Both the position numbers and the translations under genes were made by a program. A stretch of 18,781 nucleotides of DNA. It comes from Bacteroidota bacterium (GTDB lineage: Bacteria > Bacteroidota > Bacteroidia > B-17B0 > Aurantibacillaceae). A model generated the notes under the pieces. It did not search any database. It was not told the DNA's origin and saw only the letters and a list, made by a program, of their open reading frames with translations. Below are positions 9,192 through 17,364 of the stretch, piece by piece; position 1 is the first letter of the stretch; the number at the start of each line of letters is the position of its first letter. The stretch is from the NCBI GenBank assembly GCA_016711805.1, contig JADJSH010000023.1, forward strand, positions 1 through 18,781, read 5' to 3'.

Positions 9192-9205
9192 CTCATTCAA
9201 CTAAA

Positions 9206-10281
9206 TTATTTCCTAAACCGATTCGGATTTACTTCCTCATCAATAGGCATTTCGTTTTGAATATTTGAAACCAGTTGTTTGGCAAAATAAGGCGCTAACA
9301 TCACAGCTTTTGTTCCTAATCCATTAAATATGTATAGGTTTTTATATTCCGGGTGATGACCAACAACAGGTCGCCTGTCAATCACTGATGGTCTAACTCC
9401 TGCATCATGAGAGACGATTTGATAAGGCGAAGTCAGAACAGAATTTAGTTTTTTTAGTAATTCGTCTTTCCCTTTTTCGGTGGGAATGTCATTTAGTTGT
9501 TCCCATTCATAGGTGGCGCCAACTTTATACAAATCATCACCTAATGGCATGATAAAAAAACCTTTATTTAAAATATCTTGTTTTAATTTTAGCGCTGTAC
9601 TACGTATCGTTAAAACCTCACCTTTAGCTGGCTTCATAGATATCCAATTAAAATAAGGGTTTTGAGTGATTAAATGCCCGTCACAAAAAATGATGTTGCT
9701 AGCACTTAAAGAATTGTAGTTTACTTCATTTTCAGTAACTTTCAACTTATGATAATCAAAAATTTCTTCTCTGTAACTTTGGTTGTTTTCTAAATACGTT
9801 TTTGTTGTCTCTATAAAATTTGCAACATCTAAATTTCCAGCTTGTAAAACTTTTGAATAGGATTTAACCGTATAGTTTTCATCAATTGCTAAATCTTCAT
9901 AAGTGTGTTTATCTAAAAACAAATTCCCTTCAATGGATTTTTTGATCCATAATTTTTTTTCTTGTTCTTCCGTAAAAGCTTTAATAATAGAGCGTTGATG
10001 AATGAGTATAGTATTTAATTCTTTTCCCCAAAATCCATAAAATGCTTGTAACTCAGGAACTAAGTCATCGGCTAGCCAACTTTTTGTTAAGCGTTTAAAT
10101 ACAATTGGATTCCAAATACCAGCGGCTATTTTTGAGCTCGTTGATAAATTTGGAGTGCTTATTACCAATACCGCATAGCCAGCGCTAATTAATGATAAGG
10201 ATAAAACGGAGCCAGCAATACCTTGCCCAACAATAATAAAATCTATGGTATTATTTTTTTTGGTTGGATCATGGTAGCCAT
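9206..10281 (-). CDS. FAD-dependent oxidoreductase of the DAO family
   Basis: Members of this fold oxidise amines or amino acids with FAD (glycine oxidase, D-amino-acid oxidase, the MnmC FAD domain). The Rossmann FAD motif is VGQGIAGSVLSLSL close to the N-terminus, followed by a strand LVIST in place of the usual ribose-binding acidic end. AAGIWNPIVFKRLTKSW is the conserved region after the motif. The C-terminus carries GVRPSVIDRRPVVGHHPEY and IFNGLGTKAVMLAPYFAKQL, the second FAD-contacting segment. The domain is intact and about 350 residues long. As written the frame is continuous with the upstream exported protein. If the poly-A tract at 10254-10261 (minus-strand sense) were one base longer, translation would start at ATG 10281 or 10272 and give a normal free-standing cytoplasmic enzyme. 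Substrate unknown. Confidence 0.8.
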
Positions 10282-10879
10282 ATTTTACGCCACGATAAGC
10301 GCTCGAAAAATAAAGAATAATTCTTGCGCCGTAAACCATTTGAACTTGATTATAGTCGCAAAATAGTTGTCCGCCAATTCCAACATCGTACTTTAATTTA
10401 TAAACGGCTTCAATAACTGCGTAGCCACCCACTTGGTTATAAACCGTACCTAAGTTATAGCTGCTTGAATCGCTAAGTGGCCTTCTAAAATACGATAAAG
10501 ATGGACCAATAAAAGCAGATAAATTGTATTTATTTTCTTCTTTTCTTAATCCATATCCTAAATGAAAACTATAGTTATTTGATGCGGTAAAATCAGTGCC
10601 ACTTAAAAAACCTCCCGCTCTAAAATAATGTTGCTTAACATGAAAACTGAAATCAACTGCTGTATTTTTTTCGTCTTTAGGCCATCTGGTATTGTAGTTT
10701 GCACCCGCACCAACAGATAACCAGTTGTTATATACTCTATAACGTTTGCCGTCAAAAGCAATTTCTTTTTTTTTGTCGTATACCGTTGTATCCTTTTTGT
10801 TTTTAATGAGGATAGAATCTTTTGAGCAAAGTAACTTTCCAAAGAATATACAGAATGCAAGTATGAATAAGGTTTTCAA
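10251..10879 (-). CDS. exported beta-rich protein of unknown function (as written, fused to the oxidoreductase)
   Basis: No family recognised. Start at 10879: MKTLFILAFCIFFGKLLCS is a clear signal peptide. The mature part has repeated aromatic, glycine-rich amphipathic strands: WLSVGAGANYNTRWP, VKQHYFRAGGFLSGTDF, SFHLGYGLR, LSAFIGPSLSYFRRP, VGIGGQLFCDYNQV and VYGARIILYFSSAYRG. These suggest an outer-membrane barrel of about eight strands in about 205 residues. The reading continues without a stop into an FAD domain, an implausible arrangement for a cytoplasmic enzyme behind a signal peptide. One extra A in the A8 run would end the protein at DPTKKK with TAA at 10253-10251, overlapping the oxidoreductase start. 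The two genes would then be an overlapping pair in one operon. Confidence 0.6.
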
Positions 10880-10913
10880 CGGTACGAATATATAAAAAAC
10901 TATTAACTATTTC

Positions 10914-10944
10914 TTGAATATGTGTAGTAGATAGTCTACCTTTA
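10914..10944 (+). promoter_or_regulatory. candidate Bacteroidota-type promoter for the small lipoprotein gene
   Basis: TTG at 10914-10916 and TACCTTTA at 10937-10944 are 20 bases apart. The Bacteroidota sigma consensus is TTG, about 17-21 bases, then TAnnTTTG, so only the last base differs. Transcription would begin close to the proposed start codon at 10950, implying a very short leader. Confidence 0.4.
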
Positions 10945-10949
10945 ATATA

Positions 10950-11456
10950 TTGAAAACGCTGAAATATATATTTAATTGTATTATTTGTGTTGTTTTTTAA
11001 CTGCATGCTCAGAAGAAAAATTGCATCTGATAATTCTATCGGTAAAAGCGTGTCATTAAATTGGGTTATAGGTAATTATACACTTAAATCAGAATACGGT
11101 AATTACTTTGAAAATTGGGAAAAGTTGGATAGCACAACCTATTATGGATTGGGTTATTTTATGGATGCTGATAATGAAGATACGCTGTTTAGGCAACGTA
11201 TGAAGCTTCATCAAACTCATGAAGGCTTATTTATGTTTTTTAATGTCAAAATCAAAATGATAATAAGGATGTAGAGTTTAGATTAACAAAACAAGACAAT
11301 AAAACCTATACATTTGAAAATCCTTTTCGAGATTATCCTTCTATTGTAACTTATAAAATACTAACCGATACAACTATTAATGTAGTGATGCATGGCTTTA
11401 AAAATGGTAAGGAAAAGAAAGAAGACTTTATAATAACAAAAAAGATTATTATTTAG
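10950..11456 (+). CDS. lipoprotein with DUF6265-like domain, frameshifted
   Basis: With one T added in the run at 10990-10996, the N-terminus reads KTLKYIFNCIICVVFLTACS. This is a signal peptide with lipobox LTAC, so the protein would be lipid-anchored at Cys about 19. The start is a TTG at 10950, since no ATG fits; an A-to-T error is possible. The domain reads WVIGNYTLKSEYG, NYFENWEKLDSTTYYGLGYF, LFRQRMKLHQTHEGLFMFFN, then in another frame VEFRLTKQDNKTYTFENPFR, DYPSIVTYKIL and VVMHGFKNGKEKKEDF. The order W-x-G, E-W, FENP-x-x-DYP, I-x-Y and G is that of DUF6265, a small beta-barrel family of unknown function. About 165 residues. Two indels. The last 8 bases overlap the convergent gene. Confidence 0.65.
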
Positions 11457-12527
11457 ACATTACCCAAGCATTTGGAAATTCAGCTTTTACAGATAACAAT
11501 AAATTTGCAGCCTCTTCTTTCAAATTAAATCCACCGCAACTTACAACGTGCAATCCTTTACTGTTAACACCGCTAATTCCAGCGCTTACATTTTTTTGCG
11601 CTAGCTCTTTCACTAATTTTTCTGCATTTTCTTCAACACCAAAACAACCAACTACTACTTGATATTTTCCCCCAAATGAGCGTTTATTACTCGAAACATA
11701 CAAAGGTTTAATAACCGTTGTTTTGTCTGTTTTGGCAACACTATCATTAATACTAGCAACTAATACGTTACCCGATTCGGATAATTTAAAAGTAGCAAAG
11801 CCATTAGCGTCAACTAACAAGGATGGTTTTTCTATTGTAGGAATAAAAATTGCTTTATCAGTTTTTGATGTATTGGGCGTATATGTTTTTTCGGGAGTAT
11901 AAAACGGATTAAAAGAAGATTCTAATAATGGTTTCATTGGTTTCGAATAAGCTGCAAATAATAAAAATGCTAAGGTTACCGGCACTCCGATAGCTAAGGT
12001 TGCTATTTTAGCATACGATTTTTTCTTCGAAATAATGGTTTCAACTACAATTTTTCTGTCTTCAAATGGTTTAACACTAATTTGTTTTTCAGGTTCAATT
12101 ACTAATTCGTTAGCAATTACTGGTTCAAAACCAAAAGACTCTAATAAAAGTTGACATCTGTTTTCGCTTCAAAACGTAAACTATTCTCGGCATCAATATA
12201 TAATAGACCAATATTATCTAATTCAAAACGTTTTTTGACTGATAATAAAGATTGAACGTAATCTCTATAATCTTCAATTTGTTTAGTAGCATCAGTAAGA
12301 GGCATATTGTTTTTTTGCATGAATGCAGAAATCAACAAGCCATCATTATGAACTAAATTTTTATTGAAAAGAATATGCTTTGATTGAGGGTAAAGTACAT
12401 TACTTCCTTTACTAAAATTAGAATTGTAGTTTCTAGCCACAAAACCACCAAAATTTGGGACAATAACGCAATCGTGCTTAAACAAAAGTTCAGCAATTAA
12501 ATGAGTTATTTGAGTATAGTGTAGCAT
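11449..12527 (-). CDS. HU-CCDC81 and SPOR domain transmembrane protein, one frameshift
   Basis: A Bacteroidota architecture in which two CCDC81-like HU domains face the cytoplasm and a SPOR domain faces the periplasm. Start at 12527: MLHYTQITHLIAELLFKHDC and VIVPNFGGFVARNYNS form HU domain 1 (residues about 1-60). LVHNDGLLISAFMQKNN and the following helices to NSLRFEAK form domain 2 (about 60-125). A single missing base near 12150 splits the gene; the next frame continues SFGFEPVIANELVIEPEKQI, then a membrane helix AKIATLAIGVPVTLAFLLFA (about 175-195). After a Thr/Ser/Pro-rich linker, the SPOR domain KYQVVVGCFGVEENAEKLV to FPNAWVMSK ends the protein. About 360 residues. SPOR domains bind denuded peptidoglycan at division sites; HU domains bind DNA in homologs. 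A link between nucleoid and wall is inference. Confidence 0.85.
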
Positions 12528-12801
12528 TTTGGAATTTCGAAATTACTGTTTTTTTGACAGCTATTTACCTGTAAACTTAGTAAAAAGAAGGCTTTTAAAC
12601 TAATCAGTTAATTACCAATCGATTAAGAATTGTTAATAGAAATGAACATTTTACACACATCTTCTTAACAATTTAGCCAAATTGTTGTTATGTTAAATAA
12701 GACTATTTAGATATCTATTTAAAAACGCTAAATTATTGTTAAACAGGCTGTTATTTATTTAGGTATGTTTTAAATAGGTTTAATATTATTAAAGATTATT
12801 T

Positions 12802-12809
12802 TACCTTTG
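12802..12809 (+). promoter_or_regulatory. Bacteroidota -7 promoter element
   Basis: TACCTTTG followed by C is an exact match to the TAnnTTTG -7 box. It ends 6 bases before the ATG at 12816, so the transcript would be leaderless or nearly so, unless the true start lies further in. No clear TTG is seen 19-21 bases upstream. It serves the DUF1571, sufT and DUF2480 set. The surrounding 12528-12800 stretch is AT-rich and otherwise shows nothing firm. Confidence 0.55.
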
Positions 12810-12815
12810 CAGCCC

Positions 12816-13675
12816 ATGTTTAAAACTCGTGTTCTCATACATTTATCCATTTGCTGGTGTTTTTTTTGGGAGTGTTTCTTTTGCTCAAAAACAACAACGC
12901 CTTCATCAAAAGAGGTTATTTTTAAAATGATCAAATCTATTCAAGATTTGGAAAGATTGAAGTATAGTTTAAAAATAGTTGAGCGCGGTAAAAAAGGATT
13001 TAACCATTATGAATCTTCTGTTAAGTTAAATAGAAAACCTCGTAAAATTTATTTATACATCAAAGGAATTGAGCTTTTATGGGTTGCTGGCTGGAACAAC
13101 AACAAAGCGTATGTAAAACCAAATTCATTTCCATATGTTAATTTAAGTTTGGATCCTTTTAGGTTATTTAATGCGTCAAGATCAACATCACACTTTAAAC
13201 GAAATGGGAGTTGATTATTTTGGAAGTGTAATTGAATATATTGCTTTAAAATATGGCGATAAGTTTGATGATTATGTGACTTTAGCGGGAGAAGAAAGAA
13301 TTAATAATAGACCCTGCTACAAAATTATCATTGATAATAAAGATTTTGGTTACGAAAAATATACAGTGGGCGATAACGAAAGTATTACATCCATTGCACG
13401 TAAATTGCATATTAGTGAATACATGATTTTAGAAGTGAATCCAAAATTGAACGATTATTTTGATATTTTAAAGAAAGGACAAAATTAAAAGTTCCAAATG
13501 CTTATGCAAAGCATGTTACATTGTATATTGATCAACTCTACTTTTACCTATCAGCATTAAAATATTAGATGATAAAGGATTATTTGAACAATATGATTAT
13601 CATTTTTTACAGGTAAATCCGAAGATTGATGATGCTGAGTTTACAAAACTTTTAAAGACTATAAATTTTAATTAA
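12816..13675 (+). CDS. DUF1571 protein with an embedded LysM domain, frameshifted
   Basis: After an indel, the signal peptide reads FAGVFFGSVSFAQKQQ with cleavage before Gln. DUF1571 then begins: MIKSIQDLERLKYSLKIVER, LNRKPRKIYLYIKGIELLWV, PYVNLSLDPFRLL. A frame change near 13170 gives MRQDQHHTLNEMG, VIEYIALKYGDKFDDYVTLA and RINNRPCYKIIID. Next is a complete LysM, from YTVGDNESITSIARKLHISE through ILEVNPKLNDY and LKKGQKLKVPN (13357-13500). After two more indels DUF1571 resumes with VTLYIDQ, LPISIKILDDKGLFEQYDYH and the end at 13675. About 285 residues. The LysM suggests the protein binds peptidoglycan in the periplasm; the DUF1571 fold resembles lipoprotein carriers and has no proven role. 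Upstream of sufT, 25 bases apart. Confidence 0.78.
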
Positions 13676-13700
13676 TTTCATTTTTAGAATATCTAAAATC

Positions 13701-14030
13701 ATGAGCGCCATAATAATTACAAAGAACACTGAATTAATGCAACGGGTAATTGATGAAATCAAAACCTGTTTCGACCCTGAAATACCTGTAGATATTTGGG
13801 AATTGGATTCATTTATGAATTAGATTTAAATGATGAAAGCGAACTTAAAATCACCATGACATTAACTTCGCCTAATTGCCCCGTTGCTGAAACACTACCT
13901 GCCGAAGTAGAAAATAAATTAAAAGTTAGTACAAGGTATTAAATCAGCCATTTTAACTTTAACCTTTGAGCCAACGTGGACCAAAGAAATGATGAGTGAA
14001 GTGGCTCAATTAGAGTTGGGTTTTATGTAA
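13701..14030 (+). CDS. sufT: SufT/DUF59-family Fe-S cluster assembly protein, frameshifted
   Basis: MIP18/DUF59 proteins help deliver or mature iron-sulfur clusters in the cytoplasm. From the ATG at 13701 the protein has VIDEIKTCFDPEIPVDIWEL, the DPE-P signature. After an indel near 13810 it continues FIYELDLNDESELKITMTLT, SPNCPVAETLPAEVENKLK with the conserved Cys of the PxCP motif, then IKSAILTLTFEPTWTKEMMS and a TAA at 14028-14030. About 110 residues, which is the full family length. It is followed by the DUF2480 gene after 7 bases. In Bacteroidota both commonly sit at the end of the suf operon; here no sufBCDSE is visible upstream. Two indels. Confidence 0.88.
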
Positions 14031-14037
14031 AAATAAT

Positions 14038-14529
14038 ATGTCAGATGAAATCATAAATAAAGTGGCTAACAGTGGTTTAATTACCATTGATTTAGAAGAG
14101 TTTTATCCAAAAGGAGAAAGCGTGCTGTTTGATATAAAGCACTTTTATTTCATGAATTAATTTTAAAAGAAAAAGATTTCAGAGAGTTTATTAAGCAACA
14201 TGATTGGGCTTCTTACCAAGATAAAATGGTAGCTATTACTTGTACGGCTGATGCTGTAGTACCTACTTGGGCATATATGTTAGTAAGCATTGCATTAGAA
14301 CCTTTTGCTAAAAAATAGTTTTCGGTGATCTAGAAACCTTAGAAGCAATTTTGTTTAGTGAGATTTTACATTCTATTACTTATTTCGATTATAAAGATAA
14401 ACGTGTGGTGATTAAAGGTTGTAGTAATTTGCCAGTAAGTACAAATGCGTATGTTGAATTAGTTCGAGGATTAAGGCCTTTTTTGCTAAATCTATCATGT
14501 ATGGAGAGCCTTGCAGTACAGTGCCTTGA
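14038..14529 (+). CDS. DUF2480 family protein, frameshifted
   Basis: DUF2480 is a Bacteroidota family of unknown function that usually sits beside suf genes. The start MSDEIINKVANSGLITIDLE and EFYPKGESVLFDIK are typical. After an indel near 14140 come LFHELILKEKDFREFIKQHD, WASYQDKMVAITCTADAVVP and TWAYMLVSIALEP. Another indel near 14318 leads to IVFGDLETLEAILFSEILHS, DKRVVIKGCSNLPVSTNAYV and ELVRGLRPF. The end is in a third frame: AKSIMYGEPCSTVP. The Cys residues in KGCS and EPCS are family-conserved and may bind metal, which is inference. The stop is TGA at 14527-14529 in the last frame; adding one T would instead give VPLR with TAA at 14532. About 165 residues, full length. Confidence 0.85.
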
Positions 14530-14619
14530 GATAAAGCACCTCGATAAAGTAGTACAGAAAAGTAATTCGTGCATAATAATCCGTCTATTTTAATTGTTTT
14601 TAAGTCGTATATTTATACC

Positions 14620-15360
14620 TTGATTTACCAATTAAAATATTTAATAACCATATTACTTGCCTCACTTTTCTTGTAGCTGTCGGCACAAGAAGATGGAGGG
14701 AAAAAATTGCGCAACTGCGCGAAAAATCTTATGTTAAAACAAGAACAGGAATTTCGCCAGTTATTGGTTTATATAAATCAAAAAAAATCACACTACTGGC
14801 CAAAGCCTAAAAATGGCCTTTAATTTTCATTAAAAGAAGAAATTAGATTAGATAGAAATAATCGAAATTTTTTGAGTAGGAGCAGAGTATATGTTCATGG
14901 ACTTAGTTTTAACTCTTATTATTTTTATGCGATAGTTTGAATTATACACTCCGATAGATTAAGATATAAATATAGTTTAACTATTCATGAGGTAGATTTT
15001 CCATTCAATTAAAACATTCATTTCAAAAAGAAACGAATACAATTTTTCGAGTTATATTTTTGCAGGCTATTGTTATAGATGGTACATAGAAGGAAATTTG
15101 AAAGTAACAGAAAATGGAAATGATTTAGTTGATCAAATATGAGTTATTAAATTTAAAACCCAGCGTTTAATCCCGTTAATAGTTCTTTTTAATATGGGCG
15201 CAGGTTTTCAAAAAATACACCACTGATGCATAATGCCGTGTATGCCGAAATACAATTTAGATATGGCTTATCTCCTTTTATTTTACTGAATCGTTTGCAT
15301 TTAGCAGTATGTTTATTAATAGTCATTTTATTATTATTAACTATTGGTTTTAAAATTTAG
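14620..15360 (+). CDS. exported outer-membrane beta-barrel-like protein, heavily frameshifted
   Basis: Family not identified. No ATG is available; the best start is TTG at 14620, giving LIYQLKYLITILLASLFL and then LSAQEDGG, a signal peptide with cleavage before Gln. The mature part, stitched from frames, reads IAQLREKSYVKTRTGISPVI, LKMAFNFSLKEEIRLDRNN, VYVHGLSFNSYYFYADSLNY, LRYKYSLTIHEVDFP, QLKHSFQKETNT, SYIFAGYCYRWYIEGNLKVT, FNMGAGFQKNT, AVYAEIQFRYGLSPF and INSHFIIITIGFKI. Alternating aromatic and polar residues and a 12-base periodicity of strands and turns fit a barrel of about 245 residues. The stop at 15358-15360 is 3 bases before aroA. At least eight indels. Confidence 0.5.
14736..14755. 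repeat. 20-bp exact direct repeat, copy 2
   Basis: Second copy of the 20-mer found at 4581-4600. Here it encodes part of the KTRTGIS stretch of the barrel-like protein. See the first copy for interpretation. Confidence 0.4.
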
Positions 15361-15363
15361 TTT

Positions 15364-16706
15364 ATGAACTTAAAATTCATAAAGCTCAACGGTATCAAAC
15401 TACAATTCATTTACCTGGTTCTAAGAGCATTAGTAATAGAATCTTAATGATTAAAGCCTTATCAGGTCTAGATTTTTAATTCTAAATATATCCGATTCAG
15501 ATGATACTAATCATTTAAAAGAGCGTTAGAAATTACAAAAAATTCAAACCTCATTAATGTTGGTCACGCAGGAACTGATATGCGTTTTTTAACCGCTTTT
15601 TGTCTTTAAAAAATGGAGATTTTGAATTAACAGGTTCTGATAGATTACAACAACGTCCTGTAAAAGATTTAGTAGATGTTTAAAAACACTAGGAGCAGAT
15701 ATTACTTATAAAAATAATGAAGGGTTTCCTCCACTACAAATTAATGGAAAGCAATTAATGGAGGTGGTGTGAAATTAGTGGAAAAGTAAGTAGTCAATTT
15801 ATACGGCATTACTACTGGTGGCACCTTATTTTACAAAGGGATTAGAATTTAACATTAAAGATGAGTTAGTTTCTAAACTTATGTACATATGACGATTGAA
15901 TTGATGAAAGAATTTGGAGCATCAGTCATTTGGATAGATGATAAAATCATTGTTCAACCAATGCCTTATACTTTACACTAAAAAGAATTTTTGTGGAAAG
16001 TGATTGGAGTGCTGGTTCTTATTATTATAGTATGTTGGCACTTTCAAAACTAATACATCCTTGTCTATTAAAGGTTTATTTAAAAGAGCTTTGCAAGCAG
16101 ATAGTGCTTGTGCGAACATTTATAAAATTTTGAGTAGAAACTACTCTTTTAAGATAATGAAATTGTAATTTTAAAAATAGAGAAGCAAACATCGTTATTA
16201 GAATAGATTTTATTCAATGCCCTGATATTGCTCAAACTGTTGTATGCACTTGCATCGGTTTAAAAATCGCATTTAAATTTACTGGACTTCAAACATTAAA
16301 AGTAAAAGAAACGGATAGAATTGTGGCTCTTCAGAATGAGCTACAAAAATTTGGATGTGCAATTGAAATCACTGATAATTCTATTCAATGGCAAAAAATT
16401 AAATCTGAACCTTTTAATAATTTATCTGTCGCTACGTATCATGATCATCGTATGGCGATGAGTTTTGCGCCTTTGTGTTTGCTATATGAAAATATAATCA
16501 TTGAAAATGCAGAGGTCGTTTCTAAATCATATCCTTTATTTTGGGAAGATGTAAAACACATTGGTATTAATCAAACTCAACTATTGACTTACACAGAGGA
16601 TATAATCAGTTTCAACAATAGAGTTTCATTAATTCCTCTCGGCATTTTTCTTAAAATACATTTAAGTACTCTATCAGATAATAGTAAATTATATTTGCTG
16701 TGTTAA
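15364..16706 (+). CDS. aroA: 3-phosphoshikimate 1-carboxyvinyltransferase (EPSP synthase), frameshifted
   Basis: Joins shikimate-3-phosphate and phosphoenolpyruvate in the sixth step of chorismate synthesis. Substrate-site motifs are all present: TIHLPGSKSISNRILM (Lys-Ser-Arg), VGHAGTDMRFL, GSDRLQQRPVKDLVD, LGADITYKNNEGFPPLQING, GKVSSQFI, KPYVHMTIELMKEFGA-like, ESDWSAGSYYYSMLALS, CPDIAQT with the catalytic Asp, LKVKETDRIVALQNELQKFG, YHDHRMAMSFAPL and VSKSYPLFWEDVK. Start at 15364 directly after the barrel-gene stop. The family ends soon after FWEDVKHIGI (about 16570); the open frame continues 45 residues of unrelated sequence to 16706, so the real stop was probably lost through an indel. About ten indels, mostly before 16320; the last 380 bases are intact. 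Confidence 0.9.
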
Positions 16707-16811
16707 ATATGGTTGGAGGGTATGCTTTTGCTTGCGAAGGAGTAATGTGAAGTTACTTAAAACCTTAACCTTTTATTATTTTAGAAGGCATGGAGTATCG
16801 GGTAGCTTTGA

Positions 16812-16832
16812 TAGGCTTATATCAAAAGCCTA
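16812..16832. terminator. hairpin between convergent aroA and IPExxxVDY genes
   Basis: TAGGCTT (16812-16818) and AAGCCTA (16826-16832) form a perfect 7-bp stem with a 7-base loop. It overlaps the stop codon of the minus-strand gene and lies downstream of aroA, the position expected for a shared terminator. No T-run follows on either strand. Confidence 0.35.
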
Positions 16833-17322
16833 AAATAATAGATTTCCTTTGGCTTTTTTATCCTTAAATCTTCTACAAAAATTTCATGCACAATAATGAA
16901 AGCAGGATTCAATTTAATGGATTCAAAAATCGTAATGATTATAAATAACGATTATCACCTTTTATTAATAAAAAATAATCAGAGTTTTCTAATTCAGGTA
17001 TCAATCTTGTAGTTTGGTTCACATCACCTGCAAATAAATCAAATTCTTTTGCTGTGCGCCCTCGATTTGGTTATAAGATGTTTGGTTGGGCAACAAATTA
17101 AATTGGCCATTTAATTCATCATGTGTAAAGGTATATAAAGGAAATAAAAAATCTTCACCTCCTTATGAGTAAAATCAAACAAATCATTTAATTGCAAGTC
17201 AATATTTAGAGCTTGACTTGAGCTCATGAACGACTCTATAAATACTCTCGGTGCAGGTAAATAGAGAAGATATTCAAATCAAAATGCTCTTCAGCGTTAA
17301 TGTCTAAACTGTATGTTGCCAT
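16830..17322 (-). CDS. IPExxxVDY family protein, frameshifted
   Basis: A Bacteroidota family of unknown function named after its motif. Start at 17322: MATYSLDINAEEHFDLN, then across an indel LPAPRVFIESFMSSSQALN, IDLQLNDLFDFTH, EGEDFLFPLYTFTHDELNGQ, FNLLPNQTSYNQIEGA, and in the next frame LIPELENSDYFLLIKGDNRY. The signature reads IPELENSDY (16975-17001), with Ser in place of the usual Val. The end reads HYDFLNP and FIIVHEIFVEDL, and closes at TAG 16832-16830. About 163 residues, close to the family norm. At least six indels. It follows fabI by 42 bases on the same strand; a perfect inverted repeat brackets its start codon. No enzymatic motif is visible. Confidence 0.75.
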
Positions 17323-17346
17323 GTTAGTTTAAGCTGAAGAGCATTT
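17282..17346 (-). promoter_or_regulatory. 14-bp perfect inverted repeat enclosing the IPExxxVDY start codon
   Basis: AAATGCTCTTCAGC (17282-17295) and its exact complement GCTGAAGAGCATTT (17333-17346) are separated by 37 bases. In the minus-strand transcript the 5' arm is in the fabI-IPExxxVDY spacer, the ATG (17322-17320) is in the loop, and the 3' arm is codons about 10-14. An inner pairing TAAAC/GTTTA is also possible. This could form a leader hairpin that controls translation of the second gene or processing of the fabI message. Function is inference; the repeat itself is plain. Confidence 0.6.
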
Positions 17347-17364
17347 AATTATATGTTTAATTTG

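Noticed and set aside
10603..10860. 85-codon minus-strand open frame overlapping the exported protein
   Set aside because: Out of frame with the signal peptide and barrel strands of the larger reading; basic, low-complexity sequence typical of a shadow frame.
14389..14574. 61-codon minus-strand open frame
   Set aside because: Shadow of the DUF2480 gene, whose conserved VVIKGCSN and YGEPCSTVP segments are on the plus strand.
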